NCBI GenBank assembly: GCA_963730285.1
Contig: CAVSQY010000008.1
Coordinates: 248,001-312,000 of the forward strand
Direction of reading: 5' to 3'
DNA: 64,000 nucleotides
Source: JARDZU01 sp963730285
GTDB lineage: Bacteria; Actinomycetota; Acidimicrobiia; Spongiisociales; ZC4RG35
Shown one piece after another: positions 25,973-34,142 of the stretch (the stretch's first letter is position 1; every line of letters begins with the position of its first letter). The notes under the pieces were generated by a model that was given only the letters and a program-made list of their open reading frames with translations, searched no databases and was not told the DNA's origin. Both the position numbers and the translations under genes were made by a program.

Positions 25973-26994
25973 CACATGGTCAGCAACGACCGACCCAGGG
26001 CATCGGCTATCCGACCGACCGTCTCCATCGTGGACGTGAACCCTTCGAGGGTGAGGCTCTGAGGGCCGTCGCTCAGCGCCTCGTCCGGTCTGTGGTGCAC
26101 CTCTATCAGCAAGCCGTCCGCGCCCGCCGCCACGCCGGCCGCCGCCAGACTGGGCACAAGCGACCGCTTCCCGGCGGCGTGGCTCGGGTCGACGATCACC
26201 GGCAGATGTGATCTCTCCTTGAGCACCGGGACTGCACTGATGTCGAGGGTGCCACGGGTGGCCGTCTCGAAGGAGCGAATCCCGCGCTCACACAGAACGA
26301 CTCTCGGGTTGCCCGCCGCGACTATGTACTCGGCCGCCAGGAGCATCTCTTCGATGGTCGACATCAGGCCTCGCTTCAAGAGGACCGGTTGTGGTTGCTC
26401 CCCTACTGCGGAAAGGAGGCGGAAATTCTGCATGTTCCTGCTTCCCACCTGGAGCATGTCCACGTGTTTGTTCATCAAGGGTATGTCCTCGGGGGCAACG
26501 ACCTCGGAGACCACTCCCAACCCGGTCTCTTCCCGAGCCATGGCCAGGAGCTCGAGACCCTCCTCGCCCAATCCCTGGAAGCTGTAGGGAGAGGTCCGTG
26601 GCTTGAAGGCTCCGCCTCGCAGCAAGACGGCTCCCTCCTTGCTGACGTGGCGAGCGATCGTGAGAAGCTGATCCTCTGACTCGACGGAGCAGGGACCGGC
26701 GATCACCGCCACGCCTGTACCACCGATGGTGACAGAGCCGACCCTCACCGTGCTGGGATGGGTCCGAGCCTCTCGGGCCACGAACGGGTAGCGCGGCGCA
26801 TCGAGACTGACCGACTCGACACCCGGCAAAGCACGAATCACCTCGGCGATCCCGGGCTCAGGATCACCGATGATGCTCACCAGGGTGGTCGCACCCGCTT
26901 CACCGACATGGGCCCGGAGGCCGTGGGCCTCAATGAATCTGAGAATGGCCGCTTTCTCGGCCAGGGTGCACTGACCCGAGAGCGTGGCGATCAC
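25972..26994 (-). CDS. aroF: 3-deoxy-7-phosphoheptulonate synthase (type I-beta, with ferredoxin-like regulatory domain)
   Basis: A 340-residue DAHP synthase, first enzyme of the shikimate pathway (PEP plus erythrose 4-phosphate). Residues 1-72 form the ferredoxin-like regulatory domain of the Thermotoga-type enzymes. The barrel has VIAGPCSVESEDQL, RGGAFKPRTSPYSFQGL, MLQVGSRNMQNF, LLKRGLMSTIEEMLLAAEYI and PVIVDPSHAAGKRSLV with metal and substrate ligands. GTG 26994 overlaps the trpA stop (GTGA), so it is the last gene of the trp operon. Supplying precursor from the same transcript couples it to Trp demand. Confidence 0.95.
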   Translation of the reverse strand: MIATLSGQCTLAEKAAILRFIEAHGLRAHVGEAGATTLVSIIGDPEPGIAEVIRALPGVESVSLDAPRYPFVAREARTHPSTVRVGSVTIGGTGVAVIAGPCSVESEDQLLTIARHVSKEGAVLLRGGAFKPRTSPYSFQGLGEEGLELLAMAREETGLGVVSEVVAPEDIPLMNKHVDMLQVGSRNMQNFRLLSAVGEQPQPVLLKRGLMSTIEEMLLAAEYIVAAGNPRVVLCERGIRSFETATRGTLDISAVPVLKERSHLPVIVDPSHAAGKRSLVPSLAAAGVAAGADGLLIEVHHRPDEALSDGPQSLTLEGFTSTMETVGRIADALGRSLLTM

Positions 26995-27761
26995 GTTTTC
27001 AACTCTTCAACGAAACGCACGGGGTCGTCTCCAGCGGCAAGCACCTCGACGAGGGCGCTTCCCACGATGACACCGTCGCAGTGGGGTGCCAGGGATCGAA
27101 CCTGCTCGCGGGTTCTCACACCGAACCCGGCCAGCACCGGGGCCCGGGACTCGGCGCGCACGTTCTCCAGGTAGGCAGCCACCGTATCACCGGTCCCCAC
27201 GCTACCGCCGGTGGTGCCGGTCATGGTCACCGCGTAAGTAAATCCCCGGGAAGCCTTTCCGAGGTTGCGCAAACGTTGCGGATCGGTGACCGGGCTCACC
27301 AATTGAACCAGTCCGATGCCCACCTCGGCGGCAGCGGAGGACAACTCATCGGACTCTTCGAGGGGTAGGTCGGGAACCACCAGGGCGGCGACCCCGGCCG
27401 CGGCCAGTCTGGGAAGGAGCCTCGAATAGCCGTAGGCGAGCAAAGGGTTGAGGTAACTCATGATCACCAACTCGGCAGCCAACGGTCCGGCGGATTCGAT
27501 CTCGGCCAGGATCGAGTCCAGCGACGCACCCTGCTCCAGGGCGACTCGGCTCGACTCTTGGATAGTGGCACCGTCCGCCATCGGGTCAGAGAACGGGATG
27601 CCCACCTCGATCGCCGCAGAATCATGGGCAAGGGCCCCAAGGGCCTCCCCGAATCGGCCCATGGTCGGGAAGCCGCCGGTGAGATAGGGCACCACCATCC
27701 CCGACCCGTCCCGCAAACGCTCTTCCAAGGCGTCGGCCCGAGAGAAAGCGAGTGAGCTCAT
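26991..27761 (-). CDS. trpA: Tryptophan synthase alpha chain
   Basis: A 256-residue TIM barrel that cleaves indole-3-glycerol phosphate. The catalytic Glu and Asp are in AIEVGIPFSDPMADG and LVVPDLPLEES; FTYAVTMTGTTGG is the phosphate-binding loop. ATG 27761 overlaps the trpB stop (ATGA) and fixes the start. Confidence 0.97.
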   Translation of the reverse strand: MSSLAFSRADALEERLRDGSGMVVPYLTGGFPTMGRFGEALGALAHDSAAIEVGIPFSDPMADGATIQESSRVALEQGASLDSILAEIESAGPLAAELVIMSYLNPLLAYGYSRLLPRLAAAGVAALVVPDLPLEESDELSSAAAEVGIGLVQLVSPVTDPQRLRNLGKASRGFTYAVTMTGTTGGSVGTGDTVAAYLENVRAESRAPVLAGFGVRTREQVRSLAPHCDGVIVGSALVEVLAAGDDPVRFVEELKT

Positions 27762-28936
27762 CTGGCCAGGTCCCGCAGGATATCGATGTCTTTGTCGCCA
27801 CGACCCGACAGACCCACCAACACCGTCGACCCGGGGTTCTTCTCCAACCAACGGCGCGCTCCGACCAAAGCATGACTCGACTCGAGAGCGGGCAAGATCC
27901 CCTCGAGACGGCCCAGGTCGTACAGGGCGGAGAGTGCCTCGTCGTCAGTAGCGCTCTCATACACCGCTCTACCCGACTCGGCCAGCCAAGAGTGCTCCGG
28001 TCCGACTCCGGGATAGTCCAAACCGGCCGAGACCGAATGTGTCTCCTGGACCTGACCGTCCAAGTCCTGGAGGAGATATGAGTAGCTCCCGTGGAGCACC
28101 CCAGGGCTGCCCCGTCCGATGGTCGCCGCGTTCTCCCCCAACTTCATCGACTTCCCACCGGCCTCGATCCCCACGAGAGCGACCGGGTCGTCGAGCAGGG
28201 GGTGGAAGAGACCTATGGCGTTCGACCCGCCACCGACACAGGCGATGGCCACATCAGGCAGTCGCCCCGCCGCCTCGATGATCTGAGAGCGCGCTTCTCT
28301 CCCGATGACCGACTGGAGCTGGCGCACCAGCCACGGGTAGGGGTGAGGCCCGACGGCGGACCCGAGCAGGTAGTAGGTGGTCTCGGGCCTGGCCACCCAG
28401 TCGCGCATCGCCTCGTTGATGGCGGCGCGGAGAGTGGCGTCCCCGGTCGAGACGGGCTCGACCTTTGCGCCTAGAAGCCGCATCCGCTCGACATTCGGCG
28501 CTTGGCGCTCGATGTCCACCGTCCCCATGTAGACGGTGCAATCCAGGCCGACTCGTGCGCAGGCCGCCGCGGAAGCCACACCGTGTTGGCCGGCACCGGT
28601 CTCGGCAATGACACGCTCTGCTCCCATCTCGTTGGCCAACATGGCCTGACCGACTGCGTTGTTGATCTTGTGAGCCCCCGTGTGGGCCAGGTCCTCGCGT
28701 TTCAGCCAGATGTCGCCTCCCCATTCCCGGCTCAGGCGAACGGCATGGGTGAGGGCGGTGGGCCGGCCCACCCAAGTGGCGAGCTCGGCCTCGAACCGCT
28801 CGATGAATCCCGGATCGGCCATGAGTCTCGTCGCCGCCTCATCGAGCCTCTCCAGTGCGGGCACGAGAATCTCGGGGGCGTAACGGCCCCCGAACTCCCC
28901 GTATCGGCCCCTCGAGTCGGGGAGGGTCGTAGTCAT
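27758..28936 (-). CDS. trpB: Tryptophan synthase beta chain
   Basis: A 392-residue PLP enzyme joining indole with serine. The PLP lysine is in LKREDLAHTGAHKINNAVGQA; ETGAGQHGVASAAACA is the substrate carboxylate loop and CVGGGSNAIGLF binds the phosphate. Length and N-terminus (GRYGEFGGRYAPEIL) match trpB1-type. ATG 28936 overlaps trpF by four bases. Confidence 0.98.
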   Translation of the reverse strand: MTTTLPDSRGRYGEFGGRYAPEILVPALERLDEAATRLMADPGFIERFEAELATWVGRPTALTHAVRLSREWGGDIWLKREDLAHTGAHKINNAVGQAMLANEMGAERVIAETGAGQHGVASAAACARVGLDCTVYMGTVDIERQAPNVERMRLLGAKVEPVSTGDATLRAAINEAMRDWVARPETTYYLLGSAVGPHPYPWLVRQLQSVIGREARSQIIEAAGRLPDVAIACVGGGSNAIGLFHPLLDDPVALVGIEAGGKSMKLGENAATIGRGSPGVLHGSYSYLLQDLDGQVQETHSVSAGLDYPGVGPEHSWLAESGRAVYESATDDEALSALYDLGRLEGILPALESSHALVGARRWLEKNPGSTVLVGLSGRGDKDIDILRDLAR

Positions 28937-29601
28937 CGCGGGTTCCTTTCGAGTAGGGAAGACGCTTCGCCGGCCGGGCCTCTTTCACCGGCCAGGTGGC
29001 CGACAGACCGAGCCGCATCGACAAATGTGCGCATCAACGCAGGGTCCTTCTCACCAGGGGCTCGCTCAATGCCGCTGCTGACATCGACGCCGTAGGGACC
29101 GATCAGTCGCACCGCCTGAGCCACGTTGCCAGAATCGAGCCCGCCGGCCACGATCATCCGATCTCGCCCGGGGAGCGCGGCCAGCTGCCCCCAGTCCGAG
29201 CGCTCGCCGGTGCCGCCGCGCGCCGCCCTGTCGACCAAGGCCAGATGTCTGCCCGACCCAGCCAGCGACGCGCCGAATTCGTCGGCTAGTCCGGGGCCGG
29301 CCACGGCCACGGGGAGACGCGAGGCGACCGGCACGCCCTCGAGATAGGACAACTCTGCCTGCAGCAAATCAGGGACAACGGTGTCCATGGTCTCGAAGAG
29401 CAGACGCCGACCTGGTTTGTGGAAGACCGCCACCCCCAGCACCTCATCAGGCAGCATGCGGATCAGGCGACTCGCGGTCGCGATAGACACCTGCCGTGGA
29501 GAGTCGGTCATCACAAACCCCACCGCATCGGCACCGGCATCGATGGCGGCCACGACGTCCTCTTCCGAACGCAGACCGCACAACTTGACGAAAAGACTCA
29601 T
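28933..29601 (-). CDS. trpF: Phosphoribosylanthranilate isomerase
   Basis: A 222-residue TIM barrel catalysing the Amadori rearrangement. The catalytic Cys is in VKLCGLRSEEDVVAAIDAGADAVGFV and the Asp region in GPYGVDVSSGIE. Unlike Streptomyces and mycobacteria, which use PriA, this operon carries a dedicated trpF. ATG 29601 overlaps the trpC stop (ATGA); the longer open frame is a shadow of trpC. Confidence 0.94.
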   Translation of the reverse strand: MSLFVKLCGLRSEEDVVAAIDAGADAVGFVMTDSPRQVSIATASRLIRMLPDEVLGVAVFHKPGRRLLFETMDTVVPDLLQAELSYLEGVPVASRLPVAVAGPGLADEFGASLAGSGRHLALVDRAARGGTGERSDWGQLAALPGRDRMIVAGGLDSGNVAQAVRLIGPYGVDVSSGIERAPGEKDPALMRTFVDAARSVGHLAGERGPAGEASSLLERNPR

Positions 29602-30410
29602 GGGAACCTCACACCGGCTGCTGATCTCGCCTGACGAAGCATGTCGGAAACCATCCGGGCTGGATCGACGCTCCTCATCAGGGTGGTCCCGACCAGGGCC
29701 GCCCGATATCCCAATTCGGCAGCCCAGGCCGCATCCTCCGGGCCACCGATCGAAGACTCCGCCACGCCCGCCATTCCCTCGGGAACCAGGGCGGCGAGCT
29801 CGCCCAATCGCTCGCGGGCGACGTCGAGTGTCTCCAAATCGCGGCAATTGACGCCGACCAGGACATTGGCATGATCGACGGCGACCTTGCCGATCACATC
29901 CAGGTCGGTGGCGTCAAATGCCTCGAGCAGGGTGAACATCTCGGTCTCGGCGGCCGCAGCCAGCATCTCGTCCAGGCCGGGTGCGCCCAGCATCCTGGCG
30001 ATGAGGAGGACTCCGTCGGCCCCGGCAACTCTCGCCTGATAGACCTGATAGGGGTCTACCAGGAAGTCCTTGGCCAGGAGAGGGATGTCGACCAGGGCTC
30101 GAGCCTCGGTGAGACTCGCCAAAGACCCGGCGAACTCGGTTGGCTCCGTGAGGATGGAGATCATCCCCGCTCCACCGGTCTGATACGCGGTGACCACTTC
30201 TGCCAGGTCACGGGACGGAAGAACACCGACGGCGGGCGAGCGGGGCTTCAATTCGGCGATCAGGTCGAATACCTCCCCAAATCGCCCGATCGAGCGAGGT
30301 GGAGGAGCCGAGGCCGACTGCTCGCGAACCTGTGGGAGGGGGACCTCTCTCCTCGCCTCGTCGGCCCGCTGCCGGGACGACCGACCCATCTCGGTCAAAA
30401 AACCTCTCAT
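29598..30410 (-). CDS. trpC: Indole-3-glycerol-phosphate synthase
   Basis: A 270-residue barrel enzyme. Catalytic Lys and binding residues are in LIAELKPRSPAVGVL and LLAKDFLVDPYQVYQARVAGADGVLLI, with VGVNCRDLETL and VAESSIGG near the C-terminus. The usual KxxSPS is KPRSPA here. ATG 30410 overlaps trpD. Confidence 0.95.
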   Translation of the reverse strand: MRGFLTEMGRSSRQRADEARREVPLPQVREQSASAPPPRSIGRFGEVFDLIAELKPRSPAVGVLPSRDLAEVVTAYQTGGAGMISILTEPTEFAGSLASLTEARALVDIPLLAKDFLVDPYQVYQARVAGADGVLLIARMLGAPGLDEMLAAAAETEMFTLLEAFDATDLDVIGKVAVDHANVLVGVNCRDLETLDVARERLGELAALVPEGMAGVAESSIGGPEDAAWAAELGYRAALVGTTLMRSVDPARMVSDMLRQARSAAGVRFP

Positions 30411-31426
30411 CGGGGCCTCTCACCGGCGCCAAAGTCGGAAAGGCGACCTACGAGGTCATGCGCCTTGCCGGAGTCGATGGCATCGATTGCCATCTCTACA
30501 CCCGACGCGGCGTCCTCGGCTCGACCGGTGACCTCCAGCGCCAGAGAGGCGCCGAGGACCAGTGAATCACGGTGTGGGCCTTGCTCTCCCTCGAACACCT
30601 CGCGAAGCCGGCGGGCATTGTGTGCAGGGTCGGCCCCTTCAAGGTCCCCCGGCTCGCAACGTGGCATGCCCAGGTCCTGCGGTTCCCGGATGGTTCGCTC
30701 CACATTCCCGGAGGTGACGTCAAAGAGCAAGAACTCACCGATCGGTGTGGGCTCGTCCCATCCAGCCGAGCCATGGAGGACAAAGGCGCGCTCGATGTCT
30801 AGCCCGGCGAGTGCTCCCGCCATCAGCTCGGCCGCCGACGGGTCGAACGCCCCGATCACCAAGTAGCGCGGTCCGGCGGGGTTGGTGAGAGGCCCCAAGA
30901 TGTTGAAGATCGTCCGGACACCAAGCGCCCTGCGGACTGGGCCTACGGCTGCCATAGCCGGGTGATAGTGGGGCGCGAACAGGAAGGTGAAGCCGGTCGC
31001 TCGGAAGAGGCGACGGGCCTGATCCTCGTCGAGCGGCATGGGAAGCCCGAGCTGCTCGAGAACGTCGGCACTTCCACTGTGACTCGTCATGGAGCGGTTG
31101 CCGTGCTTGACCACCGGGATGCCTGCGGCCGCGGCGAGCAGGGCAGAGCCTGTCGACAGGTTGAGGCTGCCCGAGCCGTCGCCGCCGGTGCCGACCACAT
31201 CCACCGCACCGGTGACGTCCAACTCGGGATCCGTCGAGAGACCGCCCATCACCCGGGCGAACCCCTGCACCTCGTCCGGAGTCTCCCCTTTTGCCCGCAG
31301 GGCGGCCAGCAGGGCTCCCGCGTTGATCGGGTCGACCTCACCACCGGTGAGCTGGCGCAACAGATCCTCGGCCTCGGCCACGGTGAGATCGCCCCCGTTC
31401 AGCAGACGGTCGAGGACCTCCCTCAT
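30407..31426 (-). CDS. trpD: Anthranilate phosphoribosyltransferase
   Basis: A 339-residue enzyme. PRPP and anthranilate sites are seen in VDVVGTGGDGSGSLNLSTGSA, VVKHGNRSMTSHSGSADVLEQLG, FAPHYHPAM and RTIFNILGPLTNPAG. The N-terminal helical domain is complete. ATG 31426 overlaps the trpG stop by four bases. Confidence 0.97.
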   Translation of the reverse strand: MREVLDRLLNGGDLTVAEAEDLLRQLTGGEVDPINAGALLAALRAKGETPDEVQGFARVMGGLSTDPELDVTGAVDVVGTGGDGSGSLNLSTGSALLAAAAGIPVVKHGNRSMTSHSGSADVLEQLGLPMPLDEDQARRLFRATGFTFLFAPHYHPAMAAVGPVRRALGVRTIFNILGPLTNPAGPRYLVIGAFDPSAAELMAGALAGLDIERAFVLHGSAGWDEPTPIGEFLLFDVTSGNVERTIREPQDLGMPRCEPGDLEGADPAHNARRLREVFEGEQGPHRDSLVLGASLALEVTGRAEDAASGVEMAIDAIDSGKAHDLVGRLSDFGAGERPR

Positions 31427-32004
31427 CGTGGCACTCCGAGATCGAGGAAATTGCGAAGCAAGAGGTCGCCGTGTGGTGTCAGGACGCTCTCGGGATGGAA
31501 CTGGACCCCTTCGACGGGGAGCTCCCGATGCCTGACCCCCATGATGACACCGTCGGATGTGAATGCGGTCACCACCAACTCGGAGGGAAGGTCCTCTTCC
31601 TGGACGGCGAGGGAATGATATCTCCCCGCTTCGAAGGGGCTGGGAAGACCGGCGTAGATCGTGGCCGAGTCGTGATATACGGGTGAGGACTTCCCATGCC
31701 TCAGCTCCTCGGCATGATCGACCTTCCCGCCCAGGGCGGCCGCTATCGCCTGATGCCCGAGACAGACGCCCAGGATGGGAAGCTGCTCGAGCATGCCGGT
31801 GATCAGCTTGATCGATTCCCCGGCCGCCTCGGGGCGCCCCGGACCTGGGGAGATCACCAGGTGGGTGGGCTCCATATCTTGGGCCTCATCGAGACTGATG
31901 TGATCGTTGGTGCGAACGATGACCTCGGCACCCAGGATGCGGAGGGCCTGGACGACGTTGTAGGTGAAAGAGTCGTAATTGTCCACGAGAAGGACCCGGC
32001 TCAT
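31423..32004 (-). CDS. trpG: Anthranilate synthase component II (glutamine amidotransferase)
   Basis: A 193-residue class I amidotransferase supplying ammonia to TrpE. Oxyanion motif ISPGPGRPEAAG, nucleophile Cys in ILGVCLGHQAIA and the His-Glu pair in GVQFHPESVLTPHG are present. It could serve folate synthesis too, but its position favours Trp. ATG 32004 overlaps the trpE stop. Confidence 0.96.
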   Translation of the reverse strand: MSRVLLVDNYDSFTYNVVQALRILGAEVIVRTNDHISLDEAQDMEPTHLVISPGPGRPEAAGESIKLITGMLEQLPILGVCLGHQAIAAALGGKVDHAEELRHGKSSPVYHDSATIYAGLPSPFEAGRYHSLAVQEEDLPSELVVTAFTSDGVIMGVRHRELPVEGVQFHPESVLTPHGDLLLRNFLDLGVPR

Positions 32005-33377
32005 AGCCCGGCCGCCGCGGTGCTCAGGGCGCCACGCATGGCACCGGACTTGGAAAGCACTTCTTCCCACTCTGAGATAGGCACGCTGTCGGCCACTATG
32101 CCCGCTCCCGCCTGGAAGGAGTAGCGGCCCTCGGAGACGACGATGGTCCTGATGGCGATCGCCTGATCCATGGTGCCACCGTGACCGAAGTACCCGACCG
32201 TCCCCGCGTAGAGGCCGCGATCGACCGGCTCGAGCTCCTTCAATATCTCCAAAGCCCGGATCTTGGGTGCGCCCACGACGGTGCCGGCCGGGAAGGCGGC
32301 CGCAAACAGGTCGAAAGCATCAGCACCCGCTTCGAGGATTCCGCCGACACCACTCACCAGGTGGATGACATGGCTGTAGCGCTCGATGGCTCGATAAGGA
32401 TCGACCTTGATCGACCCGGGCACGGCCACCCTCCCCAAGTCGTTACGGGCCAGATCCACGAGCATCACGTGTTCCGCGGCTTCCTTGGCGTCGCCGAGCA
32501 GCTCGGCCTCCGCCCTCCTGTCACGATCTTCCTCGTTGGCCCTGGGCCTCGTCCCTGCGATGGGCCGAAGCTCGGCAGCGGTTCCGCGAAGCCTCACCAG
32601 TGCTTCCGGCGAGGAGCCGATCACCTTTCTGGACCCGAGATCACAGAAGTACATGTAGGGAGAGGGGTTGAGCAGCCGAAGGCCCCGGTAGACCGTGAAC
32701 GGGTCGAGATCGGTCTCGCCGGTGAAGCGGACAGAGGGGACTATCTGGTACACGTCGCCTTCTCCGATGTGATACTTGGCCTTCTCCACCGCGGCCACGT
32801 ATTCCCCTTTGGACAAGGAGGCGACCGGGTCACTGAAGCTCCCGGAGGACATGCCTCCGGACCGGCCGCTTGACAGAAGAGCCATCACCTGCCGGCGGAG
32901 CTCGGAATGCTCGGAGTCTGTCCCGTCGTGGAGCAGCGCCGCCCTTCGACTCAGGTGATCGAACACGATCACACTCGAAGGCCCGTACAACTCGATCTCC
33001 GGCGTGGGGCTCGCGGCGGCCGTCCGACCTGCCAGCCGGGCCGCGACCCCAAATCCGATCGCCCCCACCAAGCCCCCGTGGAATGGGATCACACTCGCCG
33101 CCGGGCCCGGCCTCGGCGCCAGAGCGAGAGTCTTGCGCAGTCCATCCATCAACCCGTCGATGGTTCCGTCCGTCTCGATCGTTGTGTTTCCGGCCGAGAT
33201 CGACACGCCATCGCTGGCCACCTCGAGCCCATCGCCAAAGCCAATGAAGGAATACCGGCCGACCTGGTCGCCGTGCTCGACACTCTCGAGGAGGAAACGA
33301 GGGCCGAGAGGGCCGAGTTTGAGGTACACCGATGTCGGCGTGTCCAGGTCGGCCGGAATGTCGAATATGTCGTTCAT
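32001..33377 (-). CDS. trpE: Anthranilate synthase component I
   Basis: A 458-residue chorismate-utilising enzyme. The feedback site motif is FLLESVEHGDQVGRYSFIG (LLES). The catalytic half has YQIVPSVRFTGETDLDPFTVYRGLR, GSSPEALVRLRG, LRPIAGTRPRA, AEHVMLVDLARNDLGRVAVPGS and GTVVGAPKIRALEIL. GAGGAAG precedes ATG 33377. First structural gene of the trp operon, 36 bases after an attenuator. Confidence 0.97.
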   Translation of the reverse strand: MNDIFDIPADLDTPTSVYLKLGPLGPRFLLESVEHGDQVGRYSFIGFGDGLEVASDGVSISAGNTTIETDGTIDGLMDGLRKTLALAPRPGPAASVIPFHGGLVGAIGFGVAARLAGRTAAASPTPEIELYGPSSVIVFDHLSRRAALLHDGTDSEHSELRRQVMALLSSGRSGGMSSGSFSDPVASLSKGEYVAAVEKAKYHIGEGDVYQIVPSVRFTGETDLDPFTVYRGLRLLNPSPYMYFCDLGSRKVIGSSPEALVRLRGTAAELRPIAGTRPRANEEDRDRRAEAELLGDAKEAAEHVMLVDLARNDLGRVAVPGSIKVDPYRAIERYSHVIHLVSGVGGILEAGADAFDLFAAAFPAGTVVGAPKIRALEILKELEPVDRGLYAGTVGYFGHGGTMDQAIAIRTIVVSEGRYSFQAGAGIVADSVPISEWEEVLSKSGAMRGALSTAAAGL

Positions 33378-33412
33378 GGTCTTCCTCTATGACTCCGGAG
33401 ACTGGATGGCAT

Positions 33413-33445
33413 GAAAAAACCCATCTGCCGTCTCCGGAGATGGGT
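33413..33445 (-). terminator. trp attenuator terminator
   Basis: Read on the minus strand, ACCCATCT pairs with AGATGGGT over an 11-base loop and is followed by six T and then C: a rho-independent terminator inside the trpE leader. The bases 33436-33443 (CCATCTCC in the RNA) can pair with 33484-33491 (GGAGGTGG, codons 20-23 of the leader peptide), forming the competing antiterminator. Confidence 0.85.
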
Positions 33446-33469
33446 CTGTGTGGATCAGAGAGTTGAGAG

Positions 33470-33550
33470 CTATCCGACCGACGCCACCTCCGGCGCGCGC
33501 CAGGCCCACAACCAGGTGTGGACGGTCGGCATCGTGGTCGGTCGGCTCAT
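33470..33550 (-). CDS. trpL: trp leader peptide
   Basis: A 26-codon reading frame, ATG 33550 to TAG 33470, with Trp at codons 13, 15 and 17 (TGG TTG TGG GCC TGG). It encodes MSRPTTMPTVHT, then WLWAW, then RAPEVASVG. Three Trp in five codons is far above chance for such a short frame. It lies between a promoter and a terminator just upstream of trpE, as expected for ribosome-mediated attenuation. Stalling at codon 13 leaves codons 20-23 free for antiterminator pairing; translation to the stop covers them. Confidence 0.8.
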   Translation of the reverse strand: MSRPTTMPTVHTWLWAWRAPEVASVG

Positions 33551-33559
33551 GGAGCGGGA

Positions 33560-33588
33560 ACGGTAAGCAACATCGCCTCGGGAGTCAA
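33560..33588 (-). promoter_or_regulatory. trp operon promoter
   Basis: On the minus strand TTGACT (33588-33583), a 17-base spacer and TACCGT (33565-33560) end nine bases before the leader-peptide ATG, so the leader is probably translated from a leaderless or nearly leaderless mRNA. No ribosome site is seen before the ATG. The -35 box lies 11 bases beyond the stop of the upstream lipoprotein gene. Confidence 0.65.
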
Positions 33589-33599
33589 GACCACAACTC

Positions 33600-34142
33600 T
33601 CAGCCCCCGACACGATTCATTCCGAGAAGGACTACCTCGACCTCCTTCGGGGCGATGGGCGGATAGAAGACCATCGTGTAGAGGTCGCACCGCTCACCAG
33701 GGGCCTCGTACCAACCCGCGACCCAGGTCCCGTCGGCGTGAGGGCCCACGGCCGCCCTGGTCCCATCGATGAGTATCTCCCCCTTCTCCCCGGGCCAATC
33801 AACGGGCGGGAGGGTGCCCCGGACCAAAGCTATCGCCACGGTGCCGTCGTTCCGCCCGAAGAGGACGGCGCTCGTCCCAGGGACCGACGTCCAGACATCC
33901 GGCTCGACCTGATCGGGGTCCAGAGCCGTCTCTCCCACTCCGGTTGGGACCACATCTAGCTGATAGGGGGCAGTGGGGCATTCCACCGGCGGCTCTGTGG
34001 TGGTGGTGGTTCCCAACGTCGGGCCGGTGGTGGTGGCAGACACAGTGGGCTCAGGGCCATCGGCTCCGCTGCCGCATGCCGCGATCAACAGCAGAAGGGC
34101 CGCCAGTGCCCACACCGCGGGATGGGTATGACGCGGACTCAT
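33600..34142 (-). CDS. Putative lipoprotein
   Basis: A 180-residue protein with a lipoprotein signal (WALAALLLLIAACGSG; lipobox IAAC), a Thr-rich linker (TTTGPTLGTTTTTEPP), and a C-terminal domain with two Cys and LDVVPTGVGETALDPDQ and WVAGWYEAPGERCDLYT. Domain family unknown. ATG 34142 overlaps the beta-propeller gene stop by four bases, so the two probably act together outside the membrane. Confidence 0.75.
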   Translation of the reverse strand: MSPRHTHPAVWALAALLLLIAACGSGADGPEPTVSATTTGPTLGTTTTTEPPVECPTAPYQLDVVPTGVGETALDPDQVEPDVWTSVPGTSAVLFGRNDGTVAIALVRGTLPPVDWPGEKGEILIDGTRAAVGPHADGTWVAGWYEAPGERCDLYTMVFYPPIAPKEVEVVLLGMNRVGG

